This document shows, piece after piece, positions 11,601-23,780 of a stretch of DNA of 64,000 bases; positions within the stretch are counted from its first letter, which is position 1; the number at the start of each line of letters is the position of its first letter. Under the pieces are notes generated by a model that ran no database searches, was not told the DNA's origin, and saw only the letters and a list, made by a program, of their open reading frames with translations. This DNA comes from Prunus persica (lineage: Eukaryota > Streptophyta > Magnoliopsida > Rosales > Rosaceae), in the NCBI RefSeq assembly GCF_000346465.2, contig NC_034016.1:22188442-22252441 (forward strand). Reading direction: 5' to 3'. Made by a program: the position numbers and the translations under genes.

Positions 11601-14600
11601 TATGCTTTAAATACTGTTTTGTTATCTGGCACAAGAAATACAAGGACATTATTCAAAGAGATTTTAAGGTGGCATGGAACATGACCACCTATCACTCTTG
11701 TAACCCTTGTAATGAGATGATGTTACTTTCAAGCTTAGTGTGTCATGCTTTGTCTGCTAAATCATAATTTCTGATTCATATTTCAGTAGTTAGTTTTTCT
11801 CATGGTCTATTTTCAACAGTTATTATGAGGACTATTTCTCAGGCTAACATGGACAGCTCTTATGTTCGCTTGCAGTATCTATAAAGCTGTGCTCAAATCT
11901 AAAGGTTCAATTAATGAGGTCAATCAAATTGCACAGGTTTGTTCTGATATTTACCTTCAACTAACCTTCAACTTTTGTTGAGGACACTTAATGATGATTC
12001 ATATTTCTTCATTGACTTAAAGCTTTTCTTCGTTATTACCAGCTCCGAATTGTAATCAAACCAAAGCCATCTCTTGGAGTTGGGCCTTTGTGCACGCCAC
12101 AGCAGGTATTTTTTTTCTTGTTCCAGGAGATAGGGAATTCTTTGCTGACTCCTGTACTAATTTGTTTCATTTTATTGTTGTTTTCTCTGCAGATCTGCTA
12201 CCATGTTCTTGGGCTGGTTCATGGAATCTGGACCCCTATTCCTCGAACGGTGCGTATGTCTTTGAACTCTTACAAGATTCAAGTTAAGCATCAGCAGAAG
12301 TTATTTGTAAATTTACAAGTAGCTGTTTATCTTTTCTGGCAGATGAAAGATTATATTGCCACCCCAAAACCGAATGGCTATCAGAGTCTCCATACAACTG
12401 TAATTCCTTTCTTGTATGAAAGCATGTTGCGGCTAGAAGTGCAGGTATTATCAGATGCTCTTTTTGAGCATGTTCATATTTTCCAAAGTTGATATTGGGT
12501 AACTTCAGTTATTTCGGAGTTCATTTAAATCAGTGGCTTTCTGTTTGGGCAGATAAGAACAGAAGAGATGGATCTGATAGCTCAGAGAGGCATTGCTTCT
12601 CATTATAGTGGGAGAGGCTTTGTTACTGGTTTTGTTGGGCGTACTATCCCTTATGGTAGAAGTTCGAGAGGGAAGACTGTCTGCCTTAACAATGCAAACA
12701 TTGCACTCAGGGTATTGTACCTGTATTCATTGCTATTTTTTGATTCGTTATTAGTTGTCCTTGGGGGGAGTTCTTGGCAGACCCCTTTCATGTCCCATGA
12801 TTTTGATTCTAATTTCATGGATCAAGTCTCTTGTTTCCTCCAGATTGGCTGGCTCAATGCAATCAGAGAATGGCAAGAGGAATTTGTTGGCAACATGAGC
12901 TCTCGAGAATTTGTAGAAACTATAACTAGAGATCTATTAGGCAGTCGTGTGTTTGTGTTTACGCCAAGGGGAGAGGTAAGAAATTGGATTGCTTCATAAT
13001 TGGGATTGTTGTTATATTTAATTGGATAAGAAGAACATAAATCTTTACATACAAGAAAATTATGCTTGATTATGTTGATAGATATTTTTACAATATGTAC
13101 AGATAAAAAATCTTCCTAAAGGAGCAACTGTTATTGACTATGCTTATATGATACACACTGAAATTGGCAACAAAATGGTAGCAGCTAAGGTACTTTCCTT
13201 ACATTTGACTGATATTCTTTTTCAATTCTAAATTCCTAGTTTCATTCTATAGAATTAAAACTAGGATGAACTTCGATTTGTTGCAGGTCAATGGCAATCT
13301 TGTTTCTCCTATGCACGTACTTGCAAATGCAGAAGTTGTCGAGATAATCACTTATAATGTCAGTATTTGTCAACCATCATCTATCTTTGCCTTTCTTTAA
13401 ATGTATACTATAAGATGTACAAAATTTTAGCGCACACACATTATGTGGCAAAATTTGGAATAGTCTAAGCTGAATTCAGCAGTAGCATGCTAATTATTTC
13501 AAGCTCAATTCGTCAAGGTTAAAAAAGTAGCAATTGGTATTTGATACCCAATTTATGATTCCGTAAATTGTGGCTATGAAACAGCTCTAGCTCTCAATTA
13601 TTTGGAAGAACAAAAATTTGATACGTTCTAGGTTTGACCATTAGGCAGGTCTTTTTATGGATAGAATTCTAATTTCTACAGACTTCTATAGGAGTTATTT
13701 ATAGTAATTCCCATGTAATTTGACATGCTCATCATTTAGTTATCTCATGCTTGTGCGTTTAGGGCTCATATTTTTCTCTCTCTTTCCCCAGTCACTTACC
13801 GGAAAATCAGCTTTTCAGAGGCACAAGCAGTGGCTGCAACATGCAAAAACTCGTAGTGCCAGACACAAAATTATGAAGGTAGCTTGTGTTGGTTGGATTG
13901 TGATTTAATTTTACTTTTCCTTTTTACTTCTGCTGTGCTCTAATAGTAAACCTTTCATCATGACTGTAGTTCTTAAGGGAGCAAGCTGCCCTGTCTGCTG
14001 CTGAAATAACAGCAGACAAAGTAAATGACTTCATTGCTGATTCTGAAGAAGAGAGCGAAGAAGAAGAGCTCCAAAAAGCCTCCAAAGGATACAAACCTAT
14101 ATGGGAGAAAATGATGGTGAATGTTGTAGAACTGTCATTGCCAGAACGAAGTTCTGAAGATCCCTTTCAAATTAGAAATGGAAGTGCTGGGGTTTCCAAG
14201 GTGAATGGAAAACACAACAAGAATGTCCACCATGTAAGTTTGAAGGCGGAAGGGGAGATGTTGTCACAAGGAAATGGTGTTGCCAGAATGTTACAAGCTA
14301 ATATTCCAATGTGCAAGGAAGCCTTGCCCAGTTTAGAAAGTTGGCAGGCCAGCAAGGTTGCCTCTTGGCATAGTATTGAAGGGCACTCCATACAATGGTT
14401 TTGCGTGGTTTCCGTAGATCGAAAAGGTACAGCTTTTATTGAACTAATCATTGTTAGATTTCCTTTTGTTATGTCTGGAGGTTAAAACATAAGTGACACT
14501 ACTCAAAAATCTTTTCAATCTACTTGTTGGACCTGTTTAAACTTTAAAACAATAATTTCAGGTATGATGGCTGAGGTTACAACAGCACTGTCAGCTGTGG

Positions 14601-14968
14601 GCATTACTATTTGTTCTTGTGTGGTGAGTGGTTGGAGCTAGTAATTTCTGCTTTTTATATATCTCCCCTCTCATTTATGTCTGTAACACCTTTACCACAA
14701 TGACCAGGCTGAGATCGACAAGGAAAGGGGAATGGCTGTCATGTTATTTCATGTTGAAGGAAGCGCGGAAAGTTTGGTAATTTTGCAGACGTTATCTCTG
14801 AACCCTGATTGTATGACTTGGTGAATTTTTCTGTCCTGACATGAGATTTTTCTCCCCTCCCAGGTTAGGGCATGCTCAAGCATTGATGTAATTCTAGGTG
14901 TCTTGGGATGGTCTACGGGTTGCAGCTGGCCTAGCTCAGTGGACAATCCCCGATATCTTGAATGCTAA
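8607..14968 (+). CDS. RSH1: RelA/SpoT homologue RSH1 (plastid (p)ppGpp hydrolase)
   Basis: Twenty-four exons join in frame into 885 residues, matching the size of Arabidopsis RSH1: 8607-8631, 8918-9108, 9483-9662, 9769-9834, 9933-10025, 10112-10243, 10374-10475, 10554-10631, 10711-10782, 11141-11248, 11408-11505, 11876-11936, 12043-12105, 12193-12249, 12343-12444, 12553-12711, 12844-12975, 13103-13189, 13287-13358, 13792-13878, 13970-14426, 14562-14623, 14708-14776, 14864-14968. The N-terminus begins [15 protein letters not shown], close to known RSH1. The HD hydrolase domain has HD at 198-199 and ED at 202-203 (LLHDTVEDT). A synthetase-like domain follows (about 370-490, [17 protein letters not shown]), then TGS (about 562-626) and ACT (about 795-870). 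RSH1 proteins are known to degrade the alarmone in plastids and to lack synthetase activity; here the strand before the synthetase core reads [10 protein letters not shown], without the usual Asp and Gly/Ala before the Arg, in line with that. Confidence 0.96.
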
Positions 14969-15545
14969 TTCACGGAGCCGTTAAAGCTCAATCCACCCAT
15001 CCATCCGTTGCATACAGGCATGGGTATGAAGTTTTGCCTACAGAAATACTGAAATTCCGTCCTGTTTTAATAATAAAAAAGGAAAGATTTTTGTTTAATT
15101 AGCTCCGTAGTTTTCTTTTCATCTATTTGTTGGAGACTATAGGGCCAAATAAGCTGGCAGCATGAGAATGAGCAAAGTCTAAATTCAGGGTACTACTACT
15201 GTATATAGGAAACGGAGTGAATACTTAGGCTTAGTATATACACTTTGTAAAGAAAATTGTGAGAGAGGAGAGGAGACGACAGAAAATGACAAAAAGCTTA
15301 GCAAGAAACAGAGGGTTGGTTGTACGAATCTTGCTATACATAATTCTTTTTTCTGTGGTGTAGTGTTCACGTATCTTTTTTCTCTTTGTTTTACTTATTA
15401 TTTTTTAAATGTTGAACTGCCTTGGTATTTGCGTCGCCTAATGCGATTGGGTTGCTTTGGAGTCATTGTTTAACGTTCAAGCGTAAACAAGTAACAAAGA
15501 TAAACTGTTTGTGGACTTAAATTTTCTCTGTTGCTTCACTGATCA

Positions 15546-16532
15546 TCAATGAAAGAAAGAATGGTCAGGATCGAAAACATAATTATACGACGACAAAATC
15601 ACGATCATTAGCAATGATATCCAAATGTTCAATGTAGTTGAGTGTGCTCGTTGGATGTATTCCATCAAGGGCTCCTCTTTCTCCCACTCCTTGTTCAACA
15701 ACCTCCTCGTTCTTGTTAGATTACTGTCCCTGTCGTGCTTATCTGTTTGGACTGTTTTGTCTTCTTTCTCCAACTTCTCTAGGCCGTCGTTTGTTTCCTG
15801 TAGTTTTGGCGATGAGTTCTCTGGCAACTCCCCCATACTTCCATCACCGACTTTCTCTAAAACATGCTCTTCGGAGCAGTTGTTATCCATTTTAGTCTGC
15901 CATGCGCTGCTGGCAACAAGGCTGCACTTGCAATACTTGGTTTTTCCAAGTCATTATGGGTGGGGAGATTCTCTTCTTGGCGTTTACATACTGAGGATGT
16001 CTCGTTCTTTTCATTGATTTATAGAGATACTATAAATCCTGATGTGCAACTAGCTAGAGTGGTCGTAGGGAGGGATATGATAGGGTAGGATAGGATTGGA
16101 TTGGATTATTACCATCTGGTAGGGCTCAATTTGGGCAGGCATCGTCTTTGAAGTTTCATCACTTGATTCTTTGTAAATTAAACCATAGCCATCAGAAAAA
16201 CACTTAACTTAGCCCATCATAAACAAACAAACAAACAAGCATGAATTGTGAGGAACATACCGGCATTGGGTGGTTCCCTCGTCGTCGTCGTCCTCCTTTG
16301 TGAAGCACTCGTTTTCCATGGATCCTTGGGATGAGTCATTGGTGGGTGTTGTTAGATTCTTATTGACATGGCGGCCTTCTCTTAATTTGTTGATGGTGAA
16401 GAAGGTTGCTACCAAACTTGCGATAGCCAAGGCTCCGCCTAACACATCCAGCCCTCCAATACCACCACCACCGCCACCAATACTAATTGAAATTGTCTGC
16501 CTCCTCTGCTCGTGTTTTGTATTGTTTTCCAT
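15546..16532 (-). CDS. Uncharacterised protein with two predicted membrane segments
   Basis: Two minus-strand exons join in frame: 16532-16261 (donor GTATGT) and 15909-15546, giving about 211 residues. The acceptor is a tandem NAGNAG site (CCAGCAG), so a form one residue shorter, starting at 15906, is possible. Seen in the protein: a glycine run (about 19-25), a hydrophobic stretch VLGGALAIASLVATFF, an acidic, charged middle (EDDDDE; KLEKEDKTVQTDKHDRDS), and a second hydrophobic stretch near the C-terminus (IWISLLMIVILSSYNYVF). I do not recognise a named family. A small membrane protein with a polar loop is all the sequence supports. It is convergent with RSH1 (578 bp apart) and upstream of the Ole e 1-like pair in genome order. 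Confidence 0.65.
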
Positions 16533-16880
16533 TTCTTTCTTCTTCCTTTGCCATGCTTTCTTTGGGTTTAATTAATTAATTAATTAATATAATGATGGTA
16601 ATATCTATAAATCTTGATTTTGGGAGGAAGAAAAGGCGCGAGAAAACCAAAGGTTTTTAATAGGTACGATCAAGAAGATTCCGGTGATGTCAAAGTCGAA
16701 GAGTCACGGGCTCTGTCTTGTGGTTCAAGTCAAGTATATGGGGCTCAATCCCATTATTAGCCTAATGAAGCAGTAAAATTATAATAATAACAAAGATTAA
16801 TACAAATGAGGCTTGTTACATTTGTTCTTCTTCTTGTTTCGTGGGCTGCGAACCCAGCTCCACTTATTCCATTGATATTA

Positions 16881-17500
16881 TTAGGATGATGTGAACGTGA
16901 AAGGCCCTACAGTATAAAGCCTTATGTTCTTGTCGTGGAGGAGACGATATGAAGCAAGCACAGCACCACTTATTCCATTGTTCAAGTCTGTGGGAACGTT
17001 ACAAGACTCCAATGGAGAGAGTTCGAGAAAGGCTCTGCACTGAGTGAGCTTCTTGTGATTTTCAATCTCATAAGGAGAAAGTGTTGCAAAGAAATAACCC
17101 CTGGCATCAGTTGCATCGCTCAAGATGGTCATGGGTGCACTTTCCATCCCATATTCGTCCACAGCCTCACATGTTATCCTGGCCACCGCCCCTGCATGCA
17201 TGGTCCATGGAGATGGATGGGTTAACTCAGAATTAGAGTCGGAAATTAATTAAGGGGTGTATTCAATCTTTAAGTGAGTGACTTTCATAGAGTTTAATGG
17301 AGATACGTACCTTCGAGAGGGATGACTTTAGGGCCTGATTTGCAATAAACAAGGCCTTGAATGCCCAAAATGGATTTGGTTGGTTGTAGGTTTATCTCAT
17401 CATAGTGATTATTGCTAGCAGCAGAAGAAGGCGTAATCAGCAATGCTACTAATGCCAAGACTAGCAAAGAGGTTGCAGAGAAGAAACGGTTAAAAGCCAT
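16881..17500 (-). CDS. Ole e 1-like (pollen allergen/extensin family) secreted protein, copy A
   Basis: Exons 17500-17311 and 17191-16881 give 166 residues. The start at MAFNRFF is chosen over an ATG five codons upstream because the neighbouring paralogue begins MALTRFLFATS at the same place. A signal peptide (about 1-27) leads into GIQGLVYCKSG, then GAVARITCEAVDEYG, DARGYFFATLSP and the Cys pattern of the Ole e 1 domain (CK..., C(R)AFLELSPLESC, VP.D.N.G). Members are secreted wall-associated glycoproteins of unclear biochemical role. The position of the single intron, inside the glycine codon before AVARITC, is identical in the paralogue at 18794-19482. Confidence 0.88.
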
Positions 17501-18793
17501 TGAGTGTATTGTCAACGACTTTTGAGGTATGCTTGCTAATTAAGATGGATATGGATAGAGAGCATCACCATGGTCCATATACATATATATATAAAGGGAA
17601 AATGAATTACAGGAACTGACTTGGTTGCACGATCGACATAGATAATACATCAAGCATATATATATATATATATTTGTATAATATAAGCCACGTCGTTTTT
17701 GGATACAATGAATGTGTAGCTTGTTGAGGTGGTTTGGAGTATTTTACATAGAAGCCAGATTTTGTTTAGATAATGCTTGAAAATCATTACAACTTGGGCG
17801 ATAAAAAATTCAGGCCGTCGTCGTTCATGCATCCACGACCCTCTTGTTCCATGCATGTCGCAATATTACAATTATAAGTATTTCTCTTCCAACTACTCGT
17901 TATGGCATTGGCCTGAGTCTGAGTGCCATGGCCAGTTGAGGAAGCCAGGAAGGACAAGGGAGGAGATATTAATTCATTTTTCTTCAAAACTGCGTGTGTT
18001 TTACTCAGTTAGGCAGTCAATGTAGTCAATGTATTTTAATTTCTTTTATACAGTTATTGCACTTTATTTTTATTAAATTTACAGAGAACAATGTGGGATT
18101 TGACCATAGTTTCAAGAAGCGAGTAATTTTAGATGATTTGTAATGTACTAACTTCAATGGAACAAAATGACTATATTGGCTAATGGAGTAAAACACATCT
18201 ACTATATTGGCTGGAAAGTTCCAACAAACGAAATATTTTGACATTTAAGCCTAATTTTCCTAATGGTAATTGGGAGGAATGAAGTAAAACACATAGACAA
18301 AAGTAATCAAATTGAAACACAAGGACTAAATTAGTTGAATGGGTAAAAAATAACCGCATTTAAGCCTCCAAAAATATGTGAGTTGTGTTTTTCAGTCACT
18401 ATATTCACACACAAGAAATGCATCTCAATCAATTATATATTGACGGAAGGATGGAAAAACATGTCGCTTGACAACCTTATTTGAGTAAAATTTTGGAAGA
18501 ACAACTCGATCTGTCTGTCTATTCTTCAACAACATTATGGGAAGTACATATGTCCAATTGAAGAAAAGAGGAGGTTCATTATGGGAATTCAAAGGCTTAT
18601 GAAAGGATAAACGTCTTCTTGTATTATAAAAAAAACAAAAGGAAAAAACAGGCATGCTCTAACAGAGCAAGCAGAAAGCAAAGCACCTTATTACAAATTA
18701 ATAATCCCAAAATGGCAGAGCCTAAAACCTCTTACCACCAATAACAAAAATCAAGCAAGCAAAGCACCAACAATGAAGAATCAATCAATTGAA

Positions 18794-19482
18794 TTAATAG
18801 CCATTATTAGGGGTTGATTTAGGTTCAGTCTCAGAGGTGTAGAAGAAGGGTCCCACAGAGTACAACTTGATCTTCTTGGTGTTGATGATGCGATAAGAAG
18901 CAAGCAGATGACCAGTAATCCCATGGTTAACATCGGTAGGGACTTGGCAGTATTGAAAGGGAGAATAATCAAGGAAGGCCTTGCATTCTGTGAGCTTCCA
19001 CTTATCTTGAAGCTCTGAAGGTGACAATGTTGCGAAGAAGTAACCCTTTGCATCAGTTGCTCCACTCAGTATGGAGAAAGGGGCGGTCTCGTAGCCGTAT
19101 TCATCTTCAGCCAGACATGTTATCCTTGCCACAGCTCCTACAATTAATCCAACCCAACAGAACATTATGATCAGCACTCACTGACTTAACATATAATTGG
19201 TGATTACTTAACATAGAATTAGAATTAGAGACTATATATACCTTTAATGGGGAAGCTTTTAAGGCCTGATTTGCACAAAACAAGCCCTTGAATACCAATG
19301 ATGTGAGGTAGTTGCTTTGCATATACTTCTTGTGGCTTTGGCTTTTCAACCTTTGGCAGCTTTGGAGTGTCATGATCATCAACCTTTGGCTTGGGAGCAG
19401 AGCCATAATCAGAAGCAGAGGCAATGACTAGAAATGTCAAGAGAAGCATAGAGGTGGCAAAGAGGAAACGGGTGAGAGCCAT
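18794..19482 (-). CDS. Ole e 1-like (pollen allergen/extensin family) secreted protein, copy B
   Basis: Exons 19482-19242 and 19137-18794 give 194 residues. It has the same architecture as copy A: signal peptide (about 1-22), then a lysine/proline-rich linker of about 35 residues (KPKVDD...KLPKVEKPKPQ) that copy A lacks, then the Ole e 1 domain (GIQGLVLCKSG, GAVARITCLAEDEYG, DAKGYFFATLSPSEL, CKAFLDYSPFQYC). The linker and domain order resemble root-hair and seed wall proteins of the proline-rich/Ole e 1 group, but I cannot assign an orthologue from memory. The identical intron phase and about 1.3 kb spacing show that A and B are a tandem duplication. Confidence 0.88.
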
Positions 19483-21090
19483 TATTACAATTCTTGTAAC
19501 CAATGTATGCTAATGCTATGCACAAGGTGAAGACAGAGTTTTCTTAAATAGGAAAAGTGGCTCAAGTTTTCTTTTCTTTTTTAGTATTTGTGGCCAGAGG
19601 AATGGTTCAAGTTTGTGATATCCAGAATCCAAATTAATTGATTGATTAAATATGTGCTGCGCACTGCACAGAGAGTTTACATGGGTTGGGTGCACGTTGG
19701 TAAAGAAATCCCCAACCAAACACTGCTGGCATTGATTTGAGAGTAACTTGGGCGGTGACTGGTGGGTGTTTGCTGCTACGGATCTGGGCCAACCTGATGC
19801 CTGTTATGGGTTTGGGCTCAGAGACTATGTGTTGTGATGGGCTTTTGATTCTTTTCTTCTCCTTTTTTGTTGGGTGGGTGGGAGGAGGAGAAGACGACGT
19901 GAGTACGAAAGAGGTGCGTATTAAGATATTACAAAATTGACAGTCAAATATGCAACTAATCGTCAGCTGGCTACCTAGTTTTCTTTTACATTTCAGTTCA
20001 AAACAACCAGCATGTTATACACACACACACACACCATGGGCTTAATTGGCGGTTTGTAAACAAGTTTAGCTTGCATCGCTCACTCTCGCATCGCATCTCG
20101 CTTATGTTAATTATCTACCAAGTTGCAAGGTCAGCGCACTGGGGTGTTGGAGTAAAGCAAAGTTGTTTAGGTTAGGAGTAAACAAATGTAAAACCGCTCG
20201 ACATTGTTACCCAACAATACTAGTATACTACCACCTGTTTTGGAATTGCTCTTCCACTTGCAACATGTTACTCAAGTTTGATGTGCGCTCTAACCTTTTT
20301 TGTGGTGGGTTTGACAAAAGGTTCATTTATATACAATAATCGGGTTGTAGCGATTGTCCCATTATTTTTTTTTATTAATTCCTTTGTTGCCAAGTTGCTA
20401 GCATTGCTAAGTACTAATTCCCTTGTTCGATTATGACCCCGAAAAAAGAAGAAGAAAAAAATTCCCTTGTTCAGTTTATTAAAATTACTAAATTGCCTTT
20501 TACATGGATGCATTAAAATAAACATATAAGGTTAGGGCCACCATAGAAAAATTACTCAATACAACTCTATTTTTTTTTCTTCTATATAAATGAAAAAGAA
20601 AAATCAAACTTAAAAACTCGAGTGCAGAAAAAATGCACTTTACTACTTGAGTTACTTATAAATTCAGATTTCTCATGATAAATTAGAATCTGTCCCCTCT
20701 CCTTTTATTAAACTTTTTTCAAAATTGTCACGTTGATCATTACAGCTTTTTTCAAAGTGTACGCGTTACAATTAGTAGAGACTGAACGAGAGTTGTGTGC
20801 TGATAGATAGCCTTGCCATCCACGCAAGGCCCGATAAAATTAAAGACCACGCTAAGAAATTAATAAAAAGGGGTAGGTAAATCAGAGGAAGGCTCCCGAT
20901 AAAGACATATATCTAGCAGTGGAGTGCCAATTCTCTCTCTCTCTCTCAGTACAAAACCCCCTCCCTTCTCCCTCATCTCTCTTCATTTCTTACTCATCTA
21001 TCCGTCCTCCTAAAACCCTTTCTCAGCTTTCTTCACATCTTCTAAATTTGTCTCTGAGTCTCATACATATAAGTTTCTTCAAGCCCAGGA
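19483..21090. other. Intergenic region between divergent Ole e 1-like and ERF genes
   Basis: No gene is supportable. There is an (AC)n tract near 20,021 and a CT-rich leader just before the ERF start (about 20,933-20,947). Both flanking genes are transcribed outward, so their promoters lie here. Confidence 0.7.
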
Positions 21091-22139
21091 ATGTGTGGCG
21101 GTGCTATTCTCTCTAATCTCATCCCTCGCAACCGTGGCCTTCGTGTCACCGCCTCCGACATATGGCCCAATTCTCCCTTCGCTAAGCTCAATCCCGACAA
21201 TTTCTTCGACTACAATCCCAGCCCACTCACTCGTACCGACTCATCCCCACGCAAAAGAGCCCAACCCACTTCAGGTACGGTCTTCTTTCTACCCCTATCT
21301 TATTTTTCTGTGAAGCTAAATCCTTCTGGGTTCTGAGCCTGGCATTTTTACAAACAGGTAACCGGCAAGAAGAGAAGCCCCCCAAGAGGGCGAGGAAGAA
21401 CCTCTACCGAGGCATCAGGCAGCGTCCGTGGGGCAAATGGGCCGCGGAGATTCGTGATCCCAGAAAAGGGGTTCGAGTTTGGCTTGGTACCTTCAACACC
21501 CCTGAAGAGGCAGCCAGAGCTTACGATAGGGAGGCTCGCAAAATCCGCGGTAAGAAAGCCAAGGTCAATTTCCCCAACGAAGACGACGACATTCCCACCC
21601 AAACGTATCTGAGAAACCCCAATCCTCCTTCTCTGTTTCAAACCAGTAGCGAGAATTTGAGTAATAGTCATATGCCAAAAAGCTTTGATTTGGGATTTGG
21701 GTATGATCTAAACCAGATTGCAACAATTTCCTCCAATTCCAATTCCAAGGGGTTGAGCTCCATGAATCTTGTGAACACTGACCCAACTGTTATTTCGGGG
21801 GAAGAAAACTCCGGGTCTGGTTCAGATGGCGCTTACTCTTCGACGGCGGGGCTACTGGGTTGCAATCAGAATGGGAGCAGCTGTTGTTATGGTGAAGCTG
21901 AGGTGAAAGAGCTAGAGGAAACGAAAGAAGGGATATTGAATAAGGATGCGATTGCAATCATGGAAGAGAACGAAGTGCAAAAGCTTTCTGAGGAGCTAAT
22001 GGCGTACGAGAACATGATGAAATTCTATCAGATTCCCTATCTGGACGGGCAGTCCACAGCTACCCAGCATCCTCCAGCTCAGGAAGGCATGGTTGGTGAT
22101 CTCTGGAGCTTCGATGACGACCGCGTTTCTGCTCCGTAA
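21091..22139 (+). CDS. Group VII ethylene response factor (ERF-VII), oxygen-sensing N-degron
   Basis: Exons 21091-21274 and 21358-22139 give 321 residues. The N-terminus [12 protein letters not shown] is the diagnostic ERF-VII sequence: after Met removal, Cys2 is oxidised by plant cysteine oxidases and sends the protein to the N-degron pathway in normal oxygen, so it accumulates in hypoxia. A basic stretch (PPKRARKN) precedes a full AP2 domain (about 76-135: [40 protein letters not shown]) that binds GCC-box and hypoxia-responsive promoter elements in the nucleus. The acidic C-terminus ends with the group VII motifs [12 protein letters not shown] and DLWSFDD, as in RAP2.12/RAP2.3 proteins. 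The single intron before the AP2 domain is typical of the group. The paralogue name is not settled from sequence alone. Confidence 0.95.
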
Positions 22140-23192
22140 ATTAATATTGTTGTAAATTTGGTCATTTGGTTAGGGTATTTTGATCATTATTCACTGTTGC
22201 TGATTAATTACGATTAGAGTCTTTGTTTCATTTATTTAAATTGTGCCTAGTTATAAAACCTGCTTCTTTTTTTATGCTTTTGTACCCAAATCCAAATGTA
22301 ACTCTGGACATATTGTTTCAATTTGTTTATTGTTGTCATCCTCGTTTGTTATGTTTTTTTTTTGGTTATTGTTCTAACTTCTAGGATAACAGGATCGTTC
22401 ATGGTGCACTTTCATTTCAAGAGTGCCAGTTTATAATTGAAAAAAATTTATATTTATCAAAAGAAAACATTTATAAAAAACCAAATAAGTTCATGTAAAT
22501 CCCAATTTCTAACTGCGATATATAAATTATGTGTGAGTGATATGTGGGGAGCAGTCTTTCCATCCACCAATTTTTTTGGGGAAAAAAAAATGAAAAGAAA
22601 ATATGGTATTAATTTTTCCTTTTTATTGTGAGAGGAGAGAGAAAGCAACGTGGTGTGGGCTAGGTTAGGTGAATGCAGATGTAAAATTGGCAAGCAATTC
22701 GCTTGGCTTCGCCGCCGGTTTCCAATCCCAGCGGCGCTGCTGGTTTCCAATTTCCAGTTTCGATATTTCCTAAGCTATGACCAATACAGCGACTGAGTCA
22801 CTGCGGTGTGGCCGGTGGGCGCCGACAGATATTCTGACTTCTCGCTCAAAAACTTGTACTTCTTATGTTTTCTTGTACTACACTTACTATTTCAGGGGCG
22901 ACGAACACGTGATGGATTGACTGCGCCTTTTCTTTTTCATCATTGGGCCTGACCTTCTTCCACCTTAGTCTGGAATTTGATGAGGTCTGGGCTCTAGTTG
23001 TAGCCCAAGCCCAACCAATCAATAAATTTTTGTTCCGTTGATGAACACTAACAACTCCTCATGTTGCTGAAAATACATGAAAATGGAAGGAACATGTAAA
23101 TTCATTACTTGTATTTTTTAATAACAAAGAATTATCATCAATTAAGTAGCATATTACAGAACAAAACCAGTGCATCATGAATTGAATCATCA
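22140..23192. other. Intergenic region, ERF and dirigent genes convergent
   Basis: This holds 3' flanks of both genes. I see no supportable gene; a short GC-richer stretch at about 22,700-22,760 has no family resemblance. Confidence 0.6.
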
Positions 23193-23780
23193 TCATCCCA
23201 GAATTGTGGTCGTCCGAGACTGATTCTTAGGAAATCTAAGCTGCAACTTTACATGATAAGTGGCATCACCATGGATACTCTGAGCAAAAACCGCAAGTCC
23301 TCTTGCAAAAGCAAACGACCCCGTTCCACCCATCACAGTAAGCTCTTCGGTGTCTTTCGGGGAGACATGCTTGGCCTCAACGCTTAGGCTACCCGAATAC
23401 TGAGGCGTGTGAAAGGTGAGATAGATTATGTTGAAACCCGAGTTTGCAAACTGCTCTACTGGGATAATGAACCCTTGCGCTTTCCCCACCACCAGAGAAG
23501 TGTTCTCGGGTCCCTCTGTGAGCATGCGGTGGAAGATGAATGCTCCTCCGCCGTCTGATTGAGAAGATTGTGCCACATGATCATTATTATTATTGGAGCT
23601 TGTTGCATCAATAATATTGGGACTTTGTGGTTGCTGGATGTACAAGGAGAGGTCCAGCCATGGCGGTGATGGCTTTCTTTTAGGTAGTGGTGAAAACAAA
23701 GCCAGCAGAATCACTGCCAGGGTTGCCAACAGGACTGCACTGCAAAATATGATCCTGGCCAGCATCGTCACCAGCAGCAT
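23193..23780 (-). CDS. Dirigent-domain protein, short form with N-terminal anchor
   Basis: A single uninterrupted exon encodes 195 residues. An N-terminal hydrophobic stretch (about 7-28) acts as signal peptide or anchor. After a low-complexity linker (SSNNNNDHVAQSSQSDGGG) comes a dirigent-like beta-barrel: VGKAQGFIIP, IIYLTFHTPQYSGSLSVEA, and the conserved MGGTGSFAFARG, ending DATYHVKLQLRF. Dirigent proteins steer stereoselective coupling of phenoxy radicals (lignans, gossypol) or help lignin placement in the wall. Here the first strands of the usual domain (the SFYMHDI region) are replaced by the compressed FHRMLTEGPENTSLVV, so the domain seems shortened; loss of activity is possible. A second Met at codon 6 could be the real start. 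Confidence 0.75.
   Translation of the reverse strand: MLLVTMLARIIFCSAVLLATLAVILLALFSPLPKRKPSPPWLDLSLYIQQPQSPNIIDATSSNNNNDHVAQSSQSDGGGAFIFHRMLTEGPENTSLVVGKAQGFIIPVEQFANSGFNIIYLTFHTPQYSGSLSVEAKHVSPKDTEELTVMGGTGSFAFARGLAVFAQSIHGDATYHVKLQLRFPKNQSRTTTILG

Noticed and set aside
15546..15890. A separate 114-residue gene starting at MDNNCSEEH
   Set aside because: The frame continues in frame upstream through a good acceptor and joins the exon at 16,261-16,532, so it was merged into one gene.
17650..18655. Short frames between the Ole e 1-like gene pair
   Set aside because: Both strands are equally open, there is no splice continuity and no family resemblance.
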